Assembly: GCF_000208865.1 (NCBI RefSeq)
Contig: NC_018387.1
Coordinates: forward strand, 930,001-994,000
Source: Neospora caninum Liverpool
Taxonomy: Eukaryota > Apicomplexa > Conoidasida > Eucoccidiorida > Sarcocystidae
DNA length: 64,000 nucleotides
Reading direction: 5' to 3'
The notes under the pieces are model-generated. The model saw only the letters and a list, made by a program, of their open reading frames with translations. It had not been told where the DNA came from and searched no databases. Positions 50,001 through 60,152 of the stretch are shown in pieces. Within the stretch, counting starts at the first letter, position 1. Each line of letters opens with the position of its first letter. The position numbers and the translations under genes are program-made.

Positions 50001-50240
50001 TCGTCTCTCTCTCCTCTCCTCACATGCCCCGATCTCTGTAGAGACGCCGGCAGCCGCAGGCAGAATCTTGGCTCGGCCCCGGCGCGCTCCACGCGCCGCG
50101 CGCACTCGCGAAGGCGCTCGTGCGACGGGGCGGCAGTGTCAGACGATTCGAGAACCGCGCGGCGAGGCGAACCCTCGGAAACCCGAGTGATCGACTACGT
50201 CGCGGCGAACCGGCTGCTATGGGAGGCGCAGTTCGAATGA
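47016..50240 (+). CDS. Hypothetical Ser/Arg-rich protein, single long exon
   Basis: A frame of 1074 codons runs from ATG 47016 to a TGA at 50238-50240. An upstream in-frame ATG at 46932 would add 28 Cys/Val-rich residues, which look like leader sequence, so I chose 47016. The protein is Ser-, Arg-, Gly- and Pro-rich and probably disordered. Segments that look constrained are YSPSQFFREPLSPRYDREMD, LRWCGFPEGRRGEDLESFVL, ALTRLLAKKCRLNSNSPEN, KQKRLRMQELLAITRSPPSR and the C-terminus VIDYVAANRLLWEAQFE. A KRKR-like basic run near residue 265 (RGRGRKRAPVED) could be a nuclear signal. There is no membrane segment or recognised domain. I see no basis for a function. A spliced structure is not needed but cannot be excluded. 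Confidence 0.7.
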   Translation: MESLAVETHSRVVSDQTGSLSLSSHVLEGVEPAMLSESSVPALVGFPETGAHELGAAFSPAASASAPSLPSASSEPPPFRAAADPGASKPSDPVQGSSAAPSKELDRTRETFRRFRCPQEEDDLDCGTLCGARCEGHGYSPSQFFREPLSPRYDREMDDDDCRPPQRLNASEELRWCGFPEGRRGEDLESFVLDMAGGNGSSGSSPVLCPASSRASLASSLCTSSSPTPAHQSRLVEGSGDFVPAKGLSPKCGEAERQWSSGRRGRGRKRAPVEDEAGRKGDTSGQDQRDSDAGVAALTRLLAKKCRLNSNSPENHPDFLVYKPLAGTPPALVSPLHGPSVFAKGRPADEKPRGDRESSFPGRVRDGVCERVMASVQSQAGSAVPSGRGTAGGGLDGGQSVPSTTSERNARETCRPTWPRRPEGDTAEKSSEGERQAETKEEQMDQDVDFSEGPRPELAETFSGKANATFFSADSGSCGQLDGSWKPAASSAFYGRRNSSCSTSLSADVASPVQWTGSRPFRASCSTSFPLSCCSSSSSLDSKADDREHAPASPVRRQGWAEKGTDEGDSDARRADFGENRVPARQAGSQLRDLGESARSPRAPDGQRPVRRLGVGRACSREDGTRSTEEAREARGSRPGCAPLGEQGAGPDARRFDTHSWSMPTEKQKRLRMQELLAITRSPPSRNPAFPSPVSPRSRADQTRAERGVYRSVDLGALRSRTPTCQPAFSSRSPERLRADSVRGGPGRPGQMAWTVRAPVAAPHMGRDEDNHEETICLATPAVSPRQRREGANSEDESGDDLDAFLPSFSSGPRGYAASIYSFSSSSFSATSSFLSDSSSILSGDTFAPGLAPSVGSRSGEGFSSLASFASSDGSVGSSWLSGAGGGSPSWTGITVSTRASPPVSPSDLLPSSSLALSVGAARSPPATFSSYAVNPFQASPSSPPCSAPLACPANASPESRTNGAASSTAPLGGSSTRPSASVHAAASSQLPVSTSSLSPLLTCPDLCRDAGSRRQNLGSAPARSTRRAHSRRRSCDGAAVSDDSRTARRGEPSETRVIDYVAANRLLWEAQFE

Positions 50241-50243
50241 AGG

Positions 50244-50272
50244 ACAAAGTTTCGTTGCAGTCGAAACTTTGT
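50244..50272 (+). promoter_or_regulatory. Hairpin immediately after the stop codon of the Ser-rich protein
   Basis: ACAAAGTTTCG (50244-50254) and its exact reverse complement CGAAACTTTGT (50262-50272) form an 11-bp stem with a 7-nt loop, three bases past the stop codon. It would lie at the start of the 3' untranslated region. The role is unknown. Confidence 0.7.
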
Positions 50273-51880
50273 GTAGCGCCGCGGCTGAAGGAGCTCAGGC
50301 ACCAGACGACGCGCGTGGGGGACGAGTGACGGCGAATGTGCATGCGAGGAAGATGGGGTGTTTCCGCGATGATTCCCGAGCGCGATGGTTCCGGAGGAAG
50401 GCTCGGACCCAGAGGGTTTAGTGGGGGCTCGACGTGTACCTGTGCACGCGGCTCGGTCTAGGACAGAGGGAAAAGGGGTACTAACTTCTTCGTCACACTA
50501 CGTTTCCTGGTCCTGTGTGCCTTCGTCGTTCCTGTTCCTCGTTGCGGTCATCGAAGGTTCAGAGAGGGACGAAGTCGCCCAGCACCGCGTGCCGTTAGAG
50601 AGACAGACTAGGGAGCGAGACTCCCAGGTTGTTATACAGGATATGGAGCACAGAGAAGCGACAGAAGCGGAAGCAGTCTGCATATATGTCTGGCGATACA
50701 TTTGTCTTTTTTGCAGGCGTTACACGAAGAGCAATCGCTAGGGATGCTCGCTGGTGGAGTCCTGTCTTCTTGACGGGGAATCTAGGGAAGAAACTGGGAC
50801 AGGGACAGCATCCCGCGGTGTATGGCGCTCTGGAATTTCGGTTTTCCCACAAGTAGAGTTCGTGCCGCAGGCGATGTGTGCACGCGTTTCACGGGGTGAC
50901 GGTACCAATTCTGTGTGGATGATCGGCTTCCGAGCCGCTGGGGGGTGTAGGTAGAGACGGCGCTGGAGCGGTGTCCGCCGATCGTCCCCGTGGGACATCG
51001 ACTTTTTTTTAGAAGGGAGAGCCCGCGCGGAGGATGTCCTGCAGCTTTTTTTATTGGCAGTCGGCTTATAGGCCGCACACAACAAAGTAAGAGCTGGCCT
51101 CGTTGACGAAAGTGGAAGGCGGTCGTGGCGGGGTTCCCATTGTAGCAGACGTGTATTCTGTTGGGTCTTTTTGCAGTCTTTGGCGGAAAGAGTGAGTCAC
51201 GCAATGGGAAAGGCGGAGGTGGTGAGATGCCGGCGTAAATCGCGTCTGGGTTTTTTTCTGGTAGCAACGCGACTCTACCCACTGCATTCGTGCCCAGTCG
51301 CCAGGATGCCGTCATCCCAAGGGAAGACAAAGGAAAGGCACGATGTACGCAACACAGTGTCAGACTTTTCACGCCAGATGTGTTTGGACAACACCACTGC
51401 CTCAGGCGACAACGTTAACACGATTCTGGGTCATTTGTCGGCACCTGCGAACCTACGAAGAAAGGCATTTTTCGCTTGAGAGAATGGTGTTCCGGTGAAG
51501 CGCTCACTTTGCAGTTTCACCAAACGAACTTTCTTTTCGAAAACGCCAACTGCGACACTCAGTAAATCCGGCTTTTCGTGAACGCCTCACAATCGCATCT
51601 CTTTCAGAACAGTGCGTCTTCTGCCGCACGCCCGATTCAGATTCCTCTGCCTCCCACGTCCCTCGCGTTAGAGTGGACGAAACTCCCAAAACGTTTGTGG
51701 CCGGAAGGGGAAAGCCGCGGCGTGTGTGGACGGTCGGGACTGCTTAGACAAAACGAACAGTGCAGCGAAATGTGTCTAGTCCAGAGGACATGGCCGCGTC
51801 TGCGCGGGAGATGCCGAAGGCAAAATTGCCGGATACTCGCTGACTGTCGGAAGCCGTCTAAAGACTCTCTCTCACTCCAA

Positions 51881-51883
<3 letters not shown>

Positions 51884-51916
<33 letters not shown>

Positions 51917-51938
51917 TATCTACATACGCCTCTCCGTG

Positions 51939-51978
<40 letters not shown>
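51884..51978. repeat. Paired (TA)n microsatellites
   Basis: Two TA tracts, 51884-51913 and 51941-51978, separated by 27 bp. Confidence 0.9.
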
Positions 51979-51981
<3 letters not shown>

Positions 51982-52286
51982 TGTACACGCTTGCGTGTCG
52001 ATGAGAGTGAAGTACTACAATAGGTATGGATATGTGTGCATTTACATGCACCTAGTTCTCATGTGTAACGGAGGAAAATGGTGAGGGCATCTGAATGGTG
52101 ACGCACCGATACCGTGACCGACGGTTGGCGGGCGCGTAGAAAAGAAACTGAACCGTCCCCTCTGCCTCATTTTGGACGACTCCTCTTATTACACTTCAGT
52201 GAATGAAGCAGAGATCTGCAATATGTCCTCGCCTTTTCCTACACAGACCTCACACCGTATATGCCTACATATATAGATATACATGC

Positions 52287-52321
52287 ATATATATATATAT
52301 ATACATGCATACAGAGATAAA

Positions 52322-52368
<47 letters not shown>
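52287..52368. repeat. (TA)n microsatellites
   Basis: TA tracts at 52287-52303 and 52325-52368 (about 22 units). Confidence 0.9.
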
Positions 52369-52371
<3 letters not shown>

Positions 52372-52651
52372 CCGTATCAAAGATCTTGTCGCAGGTAGCC
52401 AGATGTTTGTGCCGATTCGCTGTGGCCCAGCTCGGCAACATCCCACGGGAAGCCAGGTACGCGGCGTGTCTGTTTTTGCACACTGGAAAACAGAAGCCGA
52501 GAAGATGCGGCCAAACCCCAGTAAAGAAAAGATCTGTTTTCGCGTGTGCGAGTTGACAAGAGCGATGAAAGTGAAGGTGTTCAGCGGGACGTCGACAAGC
52601 AAAAGACGCGATTTCTATACAGATCCCGCTTTTTCACAGGCAGACCGCTGA

Positions 52652-52688
52652 GTATGTATGTATGTATGTATGTATGTATGTATGTATG

Positions 52689-52721
<33 letters not shown>
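52652..52721. repeat. Compound (GTAT)n-(TA)n microsatellite
   Basis: About ten GTAT units run straight into about fourteen TA units. Confidence 0.9.
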
Positions 52722-52725
<4 letters not shown>

Positions 52726-52999
52726 TTGTTTATCGCGGTCCTAGCTCTCGTATCCTCCTCGAAAACCCGAAACCGGGACATGAATGTATCAACGTACATA
52801 TCCGTTGCTCGAGCTCTTAGCCCAGAAATCCTCGCCCTGGAGTTTTGCTGTCAGACTGTCGCGAGGCCACCAGCAAGTACCGGCGCTGCTTATTTGCGTC
52901 TTTCACTCTCTTTTCTTTCCCTCGTCGATGTCGCTGTTTGCCGCCACCTTCTGCTTCCTCTTCCAAAAACTGCATTTTAACCTCCGTCGCTGTATGACA

Positions 53000-53001
<2 letters not shown>

Positions 53002-53038
<37 letters not shown>
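53002..53038. repeat. (TA)n microsatellite
   Basis: About 18 TA units, about 100 bp beyond the stop codon of the NBS1 candidate. Confidence 0.9.
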
Positions 53039-53041
<3 letters not shown>

Positions 53042-53141
53042 TGTAGATCGGCACAGTGTATGCCTCTGGGGGTTACATATGTAATATCCTAGAAATAATA
53101 GGCATGTAAATGCAAATGGAGTCTCCGTTTTTAAAACGACT

Positions 53142-56100
53142 TCATCTCTGTTGCCAAGGAAGGCGACGCCTTCTCCTCGCTTCTGTGGTCGGGATCTGCG
53201 TCTCGAGAGGCTGGCAGGCCTTGCCGTCCGCTGGTTCTGCAGAGGTACCAGAAAGCAACCTAACATCCGAGCGAGATGTGTGTTCATCATCTCTTGGATC
53301 TGTGAAGGCGAGTGCGCGAGCTGTCACGTCTCCCTTCTTCCTTCCCGTCGCATTTTCTTTCTCTTCTGGGGACGAGGCAGGCCTCTTTGAGTCGGCATCT
53401 CCTGAGGACCTACGGCTCCGTTCGTCTTCTCCCTGGAACGCCTCTGTGCCGTTTCGTCCGGCGTTCGCACCCTCTGTTCGTGCTCCCCCTTCTGGCCCCT
53501 GCTCTGTGTCTCCTTGTGTGCACAATCCCTCTCTGCCGCCGATTCCCCCCCTCGCTCCCTCTTCAGCTTCTTCCAACACGAGCGCAGTGTCTCGCCAGTG
53601 CACGGCACGCGGCCTCTCTCCAGACGGCCCTTGCCGTCTCTGCGGCGCTGACGGCACACGCCCTCGCGGCCTTCTTCGTTTGGTTCCAGCACCTCCGAAT
53701 ATCGAGTTTCGTCCTGCCTCGACTTCTTCGAACGGACCAGAGTTAGCTGTCTCCGAAACCGGTTCTTCCCTGGAGCTGCGAGCCTCCTGTCTCTCCGGTC
53801 GGTCCCCCTCCCGCGAAGAAAAGGCACCGGAGGAACCGTCGGTGACAGTTAGTCTCCTGTCTCTCCCACGAGGCGACTGGGCAGCCCCACCGCCGGCTCG
53901 AGGCCTTCCTTCTTCCTCTCCCCGCCCGCACCTTTGTCCTGAGAACGCACTCGCCGCTTCGTGTTCCCCACTTTCGTTTCGGCGCGGTGGACGAGAGCCC
54001 GGGGGCCCAGCGAAGGACAGAGAACCGTAGGGCTGGAGACTGGAGAGAGGCGCGAGGGAAACCCGTGCAGCCCCTTTCCCTGGGGGTACAGACACTCGGT
54101 TCTTCCGAAACCGTTTGACATTTCCCGGGCGCGTTCCGTCTCCTTCTTCGCGTGTCTCCCCTCTCTCGAGACGCGCATGCATGCGCTCTCGCGCCTGCTT
54201 CTCTCGGAAGAAAATCGCGTCTGCTTCCTCTCCCTCTCTTCCTCTTGCCTCGCCGCGCTCCGCGTCCCTCTCGTTTTCCATCTTTCCTCGCGATCTCTTC
54301 CGCTGCCAGCCCCCAGACGCGACTTTGGAGCAAGACGCGAAGGGAGCTCGAGGACTGGCCGGGGAGACGTCTGTGAACTCGCCCGGCGCGCCAGCGTCGG
54401 GGCCCGTTGACGTCTCGCCTTCTCTCTTCAACAAGGCGCCTCCTTTGACCGGGACGAGCCTCACCGGCTTCTCCGCTTCAGTTGCGCAGCAGGTTGTCTC
54501 TCTCCCCAACGAAGGAGACGACGCACGCCAAAGTGCAGAGGACGGCAGGAGTCCCGGGGAAGATGCAGCAGACAGAGCGCGAGGAGCAGGAGTGAGATCG
54601 ACGGTCTTTGGCTCTGTCGCCATTTGAGATGCCGGCGTCCTGGAGAGTGTCGCGATTGAAAGTGGGCGCTCTTCAGCTGTCTCTCTGGTACGCATGCCTT
54701 CTTGTCGCTGTTTGCCGTCCCTTCCCTGCCTCTCCTCTTCGCGCGCCTTCTCTCTGGCGCCATGCGGAGCGACAGCGGCCAGCGCGTCCTCACGTGCTTC
54801 TTCTCGGAGACGCCGAAAACTCTCCCTTTCTGCGAGGCGTGTCAGGCACTCCAGGCGTGGGCGCGACGAAGCGGCAGAAGGCCCCGAGTTTGAGGAAAGA
54901 AGCTCGGACGAGTCGACGCCTTGCCTGGGAGCGACCGACGGAGGCAGAGAAAAGAGAGACCGACCGAGAAGAATTGACAGAGACAGTTGCTGCTCACTGC
55001 AGACAAAGATCGGTGGAGCCTCCCCCGCCGCGTAAAACTGTTTCATCACCGGACCGCCAGGAAGCCAAGCGTCGACCGAAGCATCAGAGAAAGGAGACAG
55101 CGAAGAAGACGCGGACGACGAACGCGAAGAAACCGAAGCACGAGAGGAGGCGAACGGGCAGAGGTAAGCTGCGAGCGCGATATACATGGAAATGAGGATT
55201 TCTCTCAGAACATCTGCTGTTTCTGTGTCCCCGCGGGAAACTGAAGCTTCGGCCTCACTGGGGACGACTAAAACGAAGGCCCGTTTCCTTCGCCGCTCGC
55301 CGCTGACGGTTTCGGTTGATTGCACGAAACTGGCGGAAAGCGAAGCGTCAAGAGGGCGAGGAGAAGCCGGAGAAGCTTCTTCCAGCGGCACCTCTGGAGG
55401 TTCCTGGTTCGAGACAACCATGTCAAACAGCGAAAGACCGGCTGCAGCGGGACCGCCGTGTTGGGGCTGCTGCGCGCGACGGAGCCCGCGACAAATCCAC
55501 CTGGCGAGGCGAACCGGAAAGCTCTGACACGTCTCCGCCTTGCTCTCTGAGGACGACAAGGCCTCAGACAAGGCGAGGCGCATGTCGGCAGAGAGCGAAG
55601 AGGCAGCCACTCCCGCCGGGGGTGCTGGGCCGCTGACAGACGACGCGGCTCTCCGGTGAAGCTCCAAAGTGTGTCTGGGCGTCTCCGCAAAGAAGTCGAG
55701 CACGACGGCGCAGGCTTGTCTGAAAGGCGACGGGAAGGAGAAGATACAAATCGGAGAGACAAAAACCGCGTCAGGCACGAAACGAGGACTGACGTTGACC
55801 TTAGGTTTGCCGGTCCCCGGATCCTCGAGCGACAGGGAAGAGCTGCGCTGGTGTGTGTTTGGTTCGAGCTCTCGGGGCACGGGTCGATAACGCACCAAGC
55901 GAAAGGTCGGAAGGAAACACACAAGGACAAGCGAAGGCAGAAACACGCGGTTGCCGAGCACGCGGCCTGGCACGCGTGCGAGGTCCAGGCACAGCCTCGG
56001 AACAGACTACGTTTCTTGTTCGGACTGAACGCGTTTTGGAAACGGAAAAAGGTACAAGCAGCCGACTGGGACACGGACGGAAGCGGGGCGAGAGTGCAGC

Positions 56101-58650
56101 TGGCGCGCAGTTGCGGCCGGCATATCGCGTCGACGAGACTCTCTGTGCATATGAGAAACGTCTGCTCTTTCAGACTGCGAGGGTCGGGAAACGTGAACCG
56201 TCGACTCGGTGCCTCACCTCAGAACGTCTGCGAGTGAGCAGCTGTCTCTTTTGATCTCTGGGGTTTGCCGCGAATTCGATTCCCCGCTGCGAGTGTCCCT
56301 GTGTTCCGACTCCCCCGCGCCTCCCCAGGGTTCCCCTTCTCGCAGAGCCGTCCGGTCGTCGTTCTCCTTCGCATGCGCTTCGCGCTGTGTCCTCTTTGGA
56401 TCGTCTTCCTCGCGGCCGCCCGTTTCTCTTGGCCCTCCTCGCCGTGCAGGCCGCGGGCAAGCGACGAGGAACACCATGTCTCGCAGGAGATCTTGGCGGG
56501 GAATCAGGAGCGGCTGCCTGGCATAGCTTTTCAAGAGCTCGGAGCTGCCGAGCACAGCCGAGGGGAGAACCGCGTCGGAAAGGACGGTCACCTGCGTCCC
56601 ACTCTGTCCCGGGGATGCCTGGCCTTCCCGGTTCGCCCTTTCCTTGCTGTCTCCGGAGACAGTCTCCCTCTCGGTTTCCACACACGACGCAACGCCGCTC
56701 TCTCGCAGGAGGAGGCGCCAGTCCGTTGCGGCCTCAGGGTAGCACATGACCTTCTCGCTGTCCCTGCGCCTTCCTGCGTTTCCGACCGCGCCTTCGGCTT
56801 CTCTGGACAGTTCCACACGGCCGTACTCACTGCGGCACAGCCAGGCGAGGAGAGGCGAGGACTGCAAATCCGGTTTCCCCGCCTCAGAGGCTACGCCGCA
56901 GGTCGCCGTGCCGATCTTTGCGAGCTTTGCGCCACGAGGCCCAGGCACCAGACTTTGCAGAGAAGAACTTCCCTCCTCGAGAAGACGACTTGCGAGGTAA
57001 ATACCTCGGGGCGGCCCTCTGGCAGGTGAGGAGACACCCGATGCGGAGGTCGGCGAGCCTGAGGCCGACGTCGTGAGAGTTCGCAGACGCGAGTTCTCTG
57101 GGCGAAGCGGCGGCAGCCACGCTGGGCTGAGGAGCGGTCGATTCGCCAACAAGCAGCCGAGCACCTGCGCTTTGGGTAGAGGAGGCGGTCCCCCCACGAG
57201 GAGCGCGCAGCAGGCCGGATGCCACTCGTCTACCAAGAAGTAGGCGCCTGCATGCAGAGAAGAACCGACACCGAAATCCGTGTCAGGCAACGCGCCTGCG
57301 ACATCCACGACCACTTATTGCCTGGACGTGAACCCTGGTGGAGTGTTTTTGGATGTGTCCGCCTATGCAGTGCCACGTTTCCTCGTGTTTTTCCTCCCGA
57401 GCCGATCCTTTGTGTCTGCTGGAAACGCTGGGTCGTTGGTTTCCGTTACCCATTTTTCGCGTGCATGCGCCGTGTCTCGCGAAACAGGTCCTGTCCAGGT
57501 GTCCCTCGGAGACAGAAGCACAAACTGTGACGCGACGGGAGCTTGTCGCGCGTGACTTACCGCTCCATCTGCCTCGCTCAACTAGCGCGTTAAGCGTGGG
57601 CGTGTCTGCTGTCTCCTCGTTTGTCTCCTCACTTCTCTCGCTCGTCCGCCGTCTCGCTGCCTCGCTCTCCTGGTCGGACCTTTCAGCTGCTGAAGGCCGG
57701 CGACACCGCGGGGCAACCGAGGAAGGGAGAGAAGAAGTCGAGAGACAGAAGACGAGGGGGAAGAATCTGAGAACGAAGTCGGTGGGGCACTGTCCGAAGC
57801 GAATCACGTCTCCGTCGAAGAGCTCAAACCACTTTCTCCCGCCTGTCAAGTCCTCCGCTGCCACGGCGGGTGCCGTGTTTTTTCCGCCCAGCCGGCCTTT
57901 TCTGTGCGCCTCACGAAGCTCCGGAGGATAGCGAAGAAGCACGCCATTCCGGCGAGTGCCGCTTGACGAAACATCCACGAAGAAGACGCGCCCGGTCTGC
58001 GATGTCGACCAGCAGACGAGGTTCTCGGAATCCAACGCAGGGGGCGGCGCACGCCGCGTCGCTGTGAAACCTTCTCTCTTCACTCGGACACAGGAAGAAG
58101 ACGCGGAAACCGACGAAGACAGAGAGGACGTCGCAGAAGGGAGAAAGGCGCTTGAGGCTTCCGAGGGAGTTGACACGCCCGAGGGGCCAACAACGTGAAG
58201 GCCGGAGCCTCGGTTTCCTCGTCCTCCGCACGCGGCGCCAGCTGCCGCGCGGTCCCCGCCGCGAGGACGAGGCAGCTGGTCTCGCGATGAAAGCACCACA
58301 TTGTCAGAACAGGGAGGAAGAACTCGAAAACACCCATGGAGACGACTCACGCCGCAGTCCGCAATTCTCAGGGCACACTGAGGGCTTCGCCCGACAGTGA
58401 ATGCGGCGTCGACGGCATCATCAGGCCCCGGCGAAGACGCTGGAGAAGTGGAGGAACCGGCAGAAGAGCGAACCGAAGGCGGGGAGGCGCTGACGTGTTT
58501 GCTGGTTCGTGGAAGCAGTTCCGACGGTCTTCGTTCGTTGACGTCTTGTGGACTGCCCTCCTGGGACGGCTGCAAGCATGGAGGGGACGAAAGGGAAGGG
58601 GGCAACGCCCACACGTCGCCCGAGACGCAGTTGATCAGTTTCCAGCTCAT
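53142..58650 (-). CDS. FHA-BRCT protein, candidate Nibrin/NBS1 of the MRN complex, three exons
   Basis: Exons on the minus strand are 58650-57561, 57247-56218 and 55719-53142; phases agree and give about 1565 aa. The N-terminus MSWKLINCV matches the start of NBS1. A split FHA domain follows: FTVGRSPQ (residues 84-91), VSRLHG with the conserved Ser102 and His105, then after an insertion FFVDVSSSGTRRNG (223-236) and WFELFDGDVIRFG (274-286). A BRCT-like segment begins at residue 364, FLVDEWHPACCALLVGG, and ends in LANRPLLSPAWL, spaced behind the FHA domain as in NBS1. A second BRCT is not evident. In exon 3 VKRFRKNRV (54091-54117) resembles the basic MRE11-binding motif. The family senses double-strand breaks with MRE11-RAD50. 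The C-terminal ATM-binding FxF/Y motif is not seen. MDC1-like or other FHA-BRCT proteins are alternatives. Confidence 0.7.
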
Positions 58651-59132
58651 GACCCGTCGGACGTGAGGTGTATGTACACTGGCGGACGGGTTTTCAGCGC
58701 CTCGACGCCTGCAGTCCACGCGCACCTGTTTTCCTGCGGGCTTTCCAGCTCGGTCTTCGAGAAACCGTCTACCCGCCAGTCAAAAACTCCAGAGAAGAGT
58801 TGTTCGGAAACGGGCTTCCTTTTTCCACCCAAGCGCGAAAAAGGGGCTGTCATTCGTGCTTTTTCCCCCAGCAACGTACCTACCGCTCACCGGCTCTCCC
58901 TTGCACCGTGGAGAAGCATTGGGAATGTGTGGACAAAGAGAATTCGCTCCGCACTTTTGCCGCCGACACGCAGCGCTCGTGGCGAAGGCGCTGGGAACTG
59001 GAGAGACAAGGGTAGAGGAAAAAGCAGTGACAACCCTAGAGTGTTTCCCCAGTAGCCTGTCGGATGAAATTCCCGTTTTCCTGGACAGCGAGTCAGACCT
59101 CCAGTGGTGCCGCCGGGAAAACAGAACGCGGA
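58651..59132. other. 5' flank of the NBS1 candidate
   Basis: Probable promoter and leader. It includes one copy of the dispersed GTGTAC-type motif at 58664-58683, 15 bp upstream of the start codon. Confidence 0.4.
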
Positions 59133-60152
59133 ATGGATAACGAGTACGCCTGGACAGAGCTCAAAAAGCTTCTTGGATCTGAAGGATGCTGCACGGCGGA
59201 CAGAATCGCAAAAGATTTGGAATCAACGCAGCTACGTTAGGCTTGAGAAGTCATTCGGCAGTGGAGGATTGCGACGAGCAGCAGCCTTTGCTTTTCGGCG
59301 AAGTCCAGGACGAACCCGCTTCGGGTTTCATCTCCGAAAAGCGGTTTCCCTTGGCGGGTACACCTCACAGCGAAGCCACTGTCGCTGTTCAGAAGAGCAC
59401 TCGACGGGCAGCGTTTGAGCGCCGTCGACGTGGAATGGAAAAGATACGCAGCAGAGGCGCGGCAGCGGATGCAATACACAGACACACGAGCCTCACAGCT
59501 GGAGGAGAGGAAAAGAGATTTCCACGGAATTCGAAGACCTTGGCTACAAGCACGCCCTACTCAAAAAGGTTGACATACGACCAAAGCAACGGCGAGTGCA
59601 CACGCGAGATATTTCCAACAGGTGACCACCCCCCCCCCCCCCCCCAGAAGGCATCTCCGCCTTTCCTTTTACCGTTCACGCGCGAGGTAACAAGCAGCAA
59701 CAAAGGAAGATGCGCGATTTCGTCCTTCAAAACTCGGCACTTGGGGATGACGAAGCACGCGAGACACAGCGGCAGTTTGCAGTGTCGAAAAGCATTGGAA
59801 AGTGCATGCATGCCAGCGTTTCGATCTGTTCGACGAACATCGACATGCGGTCTTCATAAGGCAAATCCGGTTGTTCGCAACATCAGCATCCGAGTTGGGA
59901 AAACTTTTACACCAGGATTTAAGGTTACTGGAGCAGACCGCTGGTATATGCGTATCTATGTACATGCGCAGATGCGACTATTCGTTTGTGCACGGGGATT
60001 CATGTAAATGCGTGGATGCATATGCTGGTACTTTTAGAGTTGTCCGTAGTCTAGAAGAGAATGACCGCGTTCATCAGTTGTTTAAAGCTGTCTACAGAGA
60101 GGATTTCGGCGTAAGAATGGGGCTGCATTTCGAATGCGAGAAAGCTGCGTGA
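59133..60152 (+). other. Unresolved protein-like segments in shifting frames
   Basis: Short stretches look coding but do not share one frame. Frame 3 at 59133 gives MDNEYAWTELKKLLGSEGCC and stops at about 59238. Frame 2 gives DCDEQQPLLFGEVQDEPASG. Frame 3 again at 59424 gives VDVEWKRYAAEARQRMQYTD. Frame 1 gives FEDLGYKHALLKKVDI and, at 59710, MRDFVLQNSALGDDEARETQ. Frame 3 from 59822 gives FDLFDEHRHAVFIRQIRLFA and closes at 60150. They are too close together for ordinary introns in several places, which suggests a decayed gene, although a real multi-exon gene or chance is possible. A run of 18 C (59628-59645) lies inside. Confidence 0.3.
59628..59645. repeat. Homopolymer of 18 C
   Basis: Uninterrupted C run; its length is probably variable between clones. 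Confidence 0.85.

Larger units (their letters stand above)
50273..53141. other. Convergent region rich in TA microsatellites
   Basis: No supported gene. The right half contains a cluster of TA tracts and a tetranucleotide repeat, listed separately. Confidence 0.5.
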
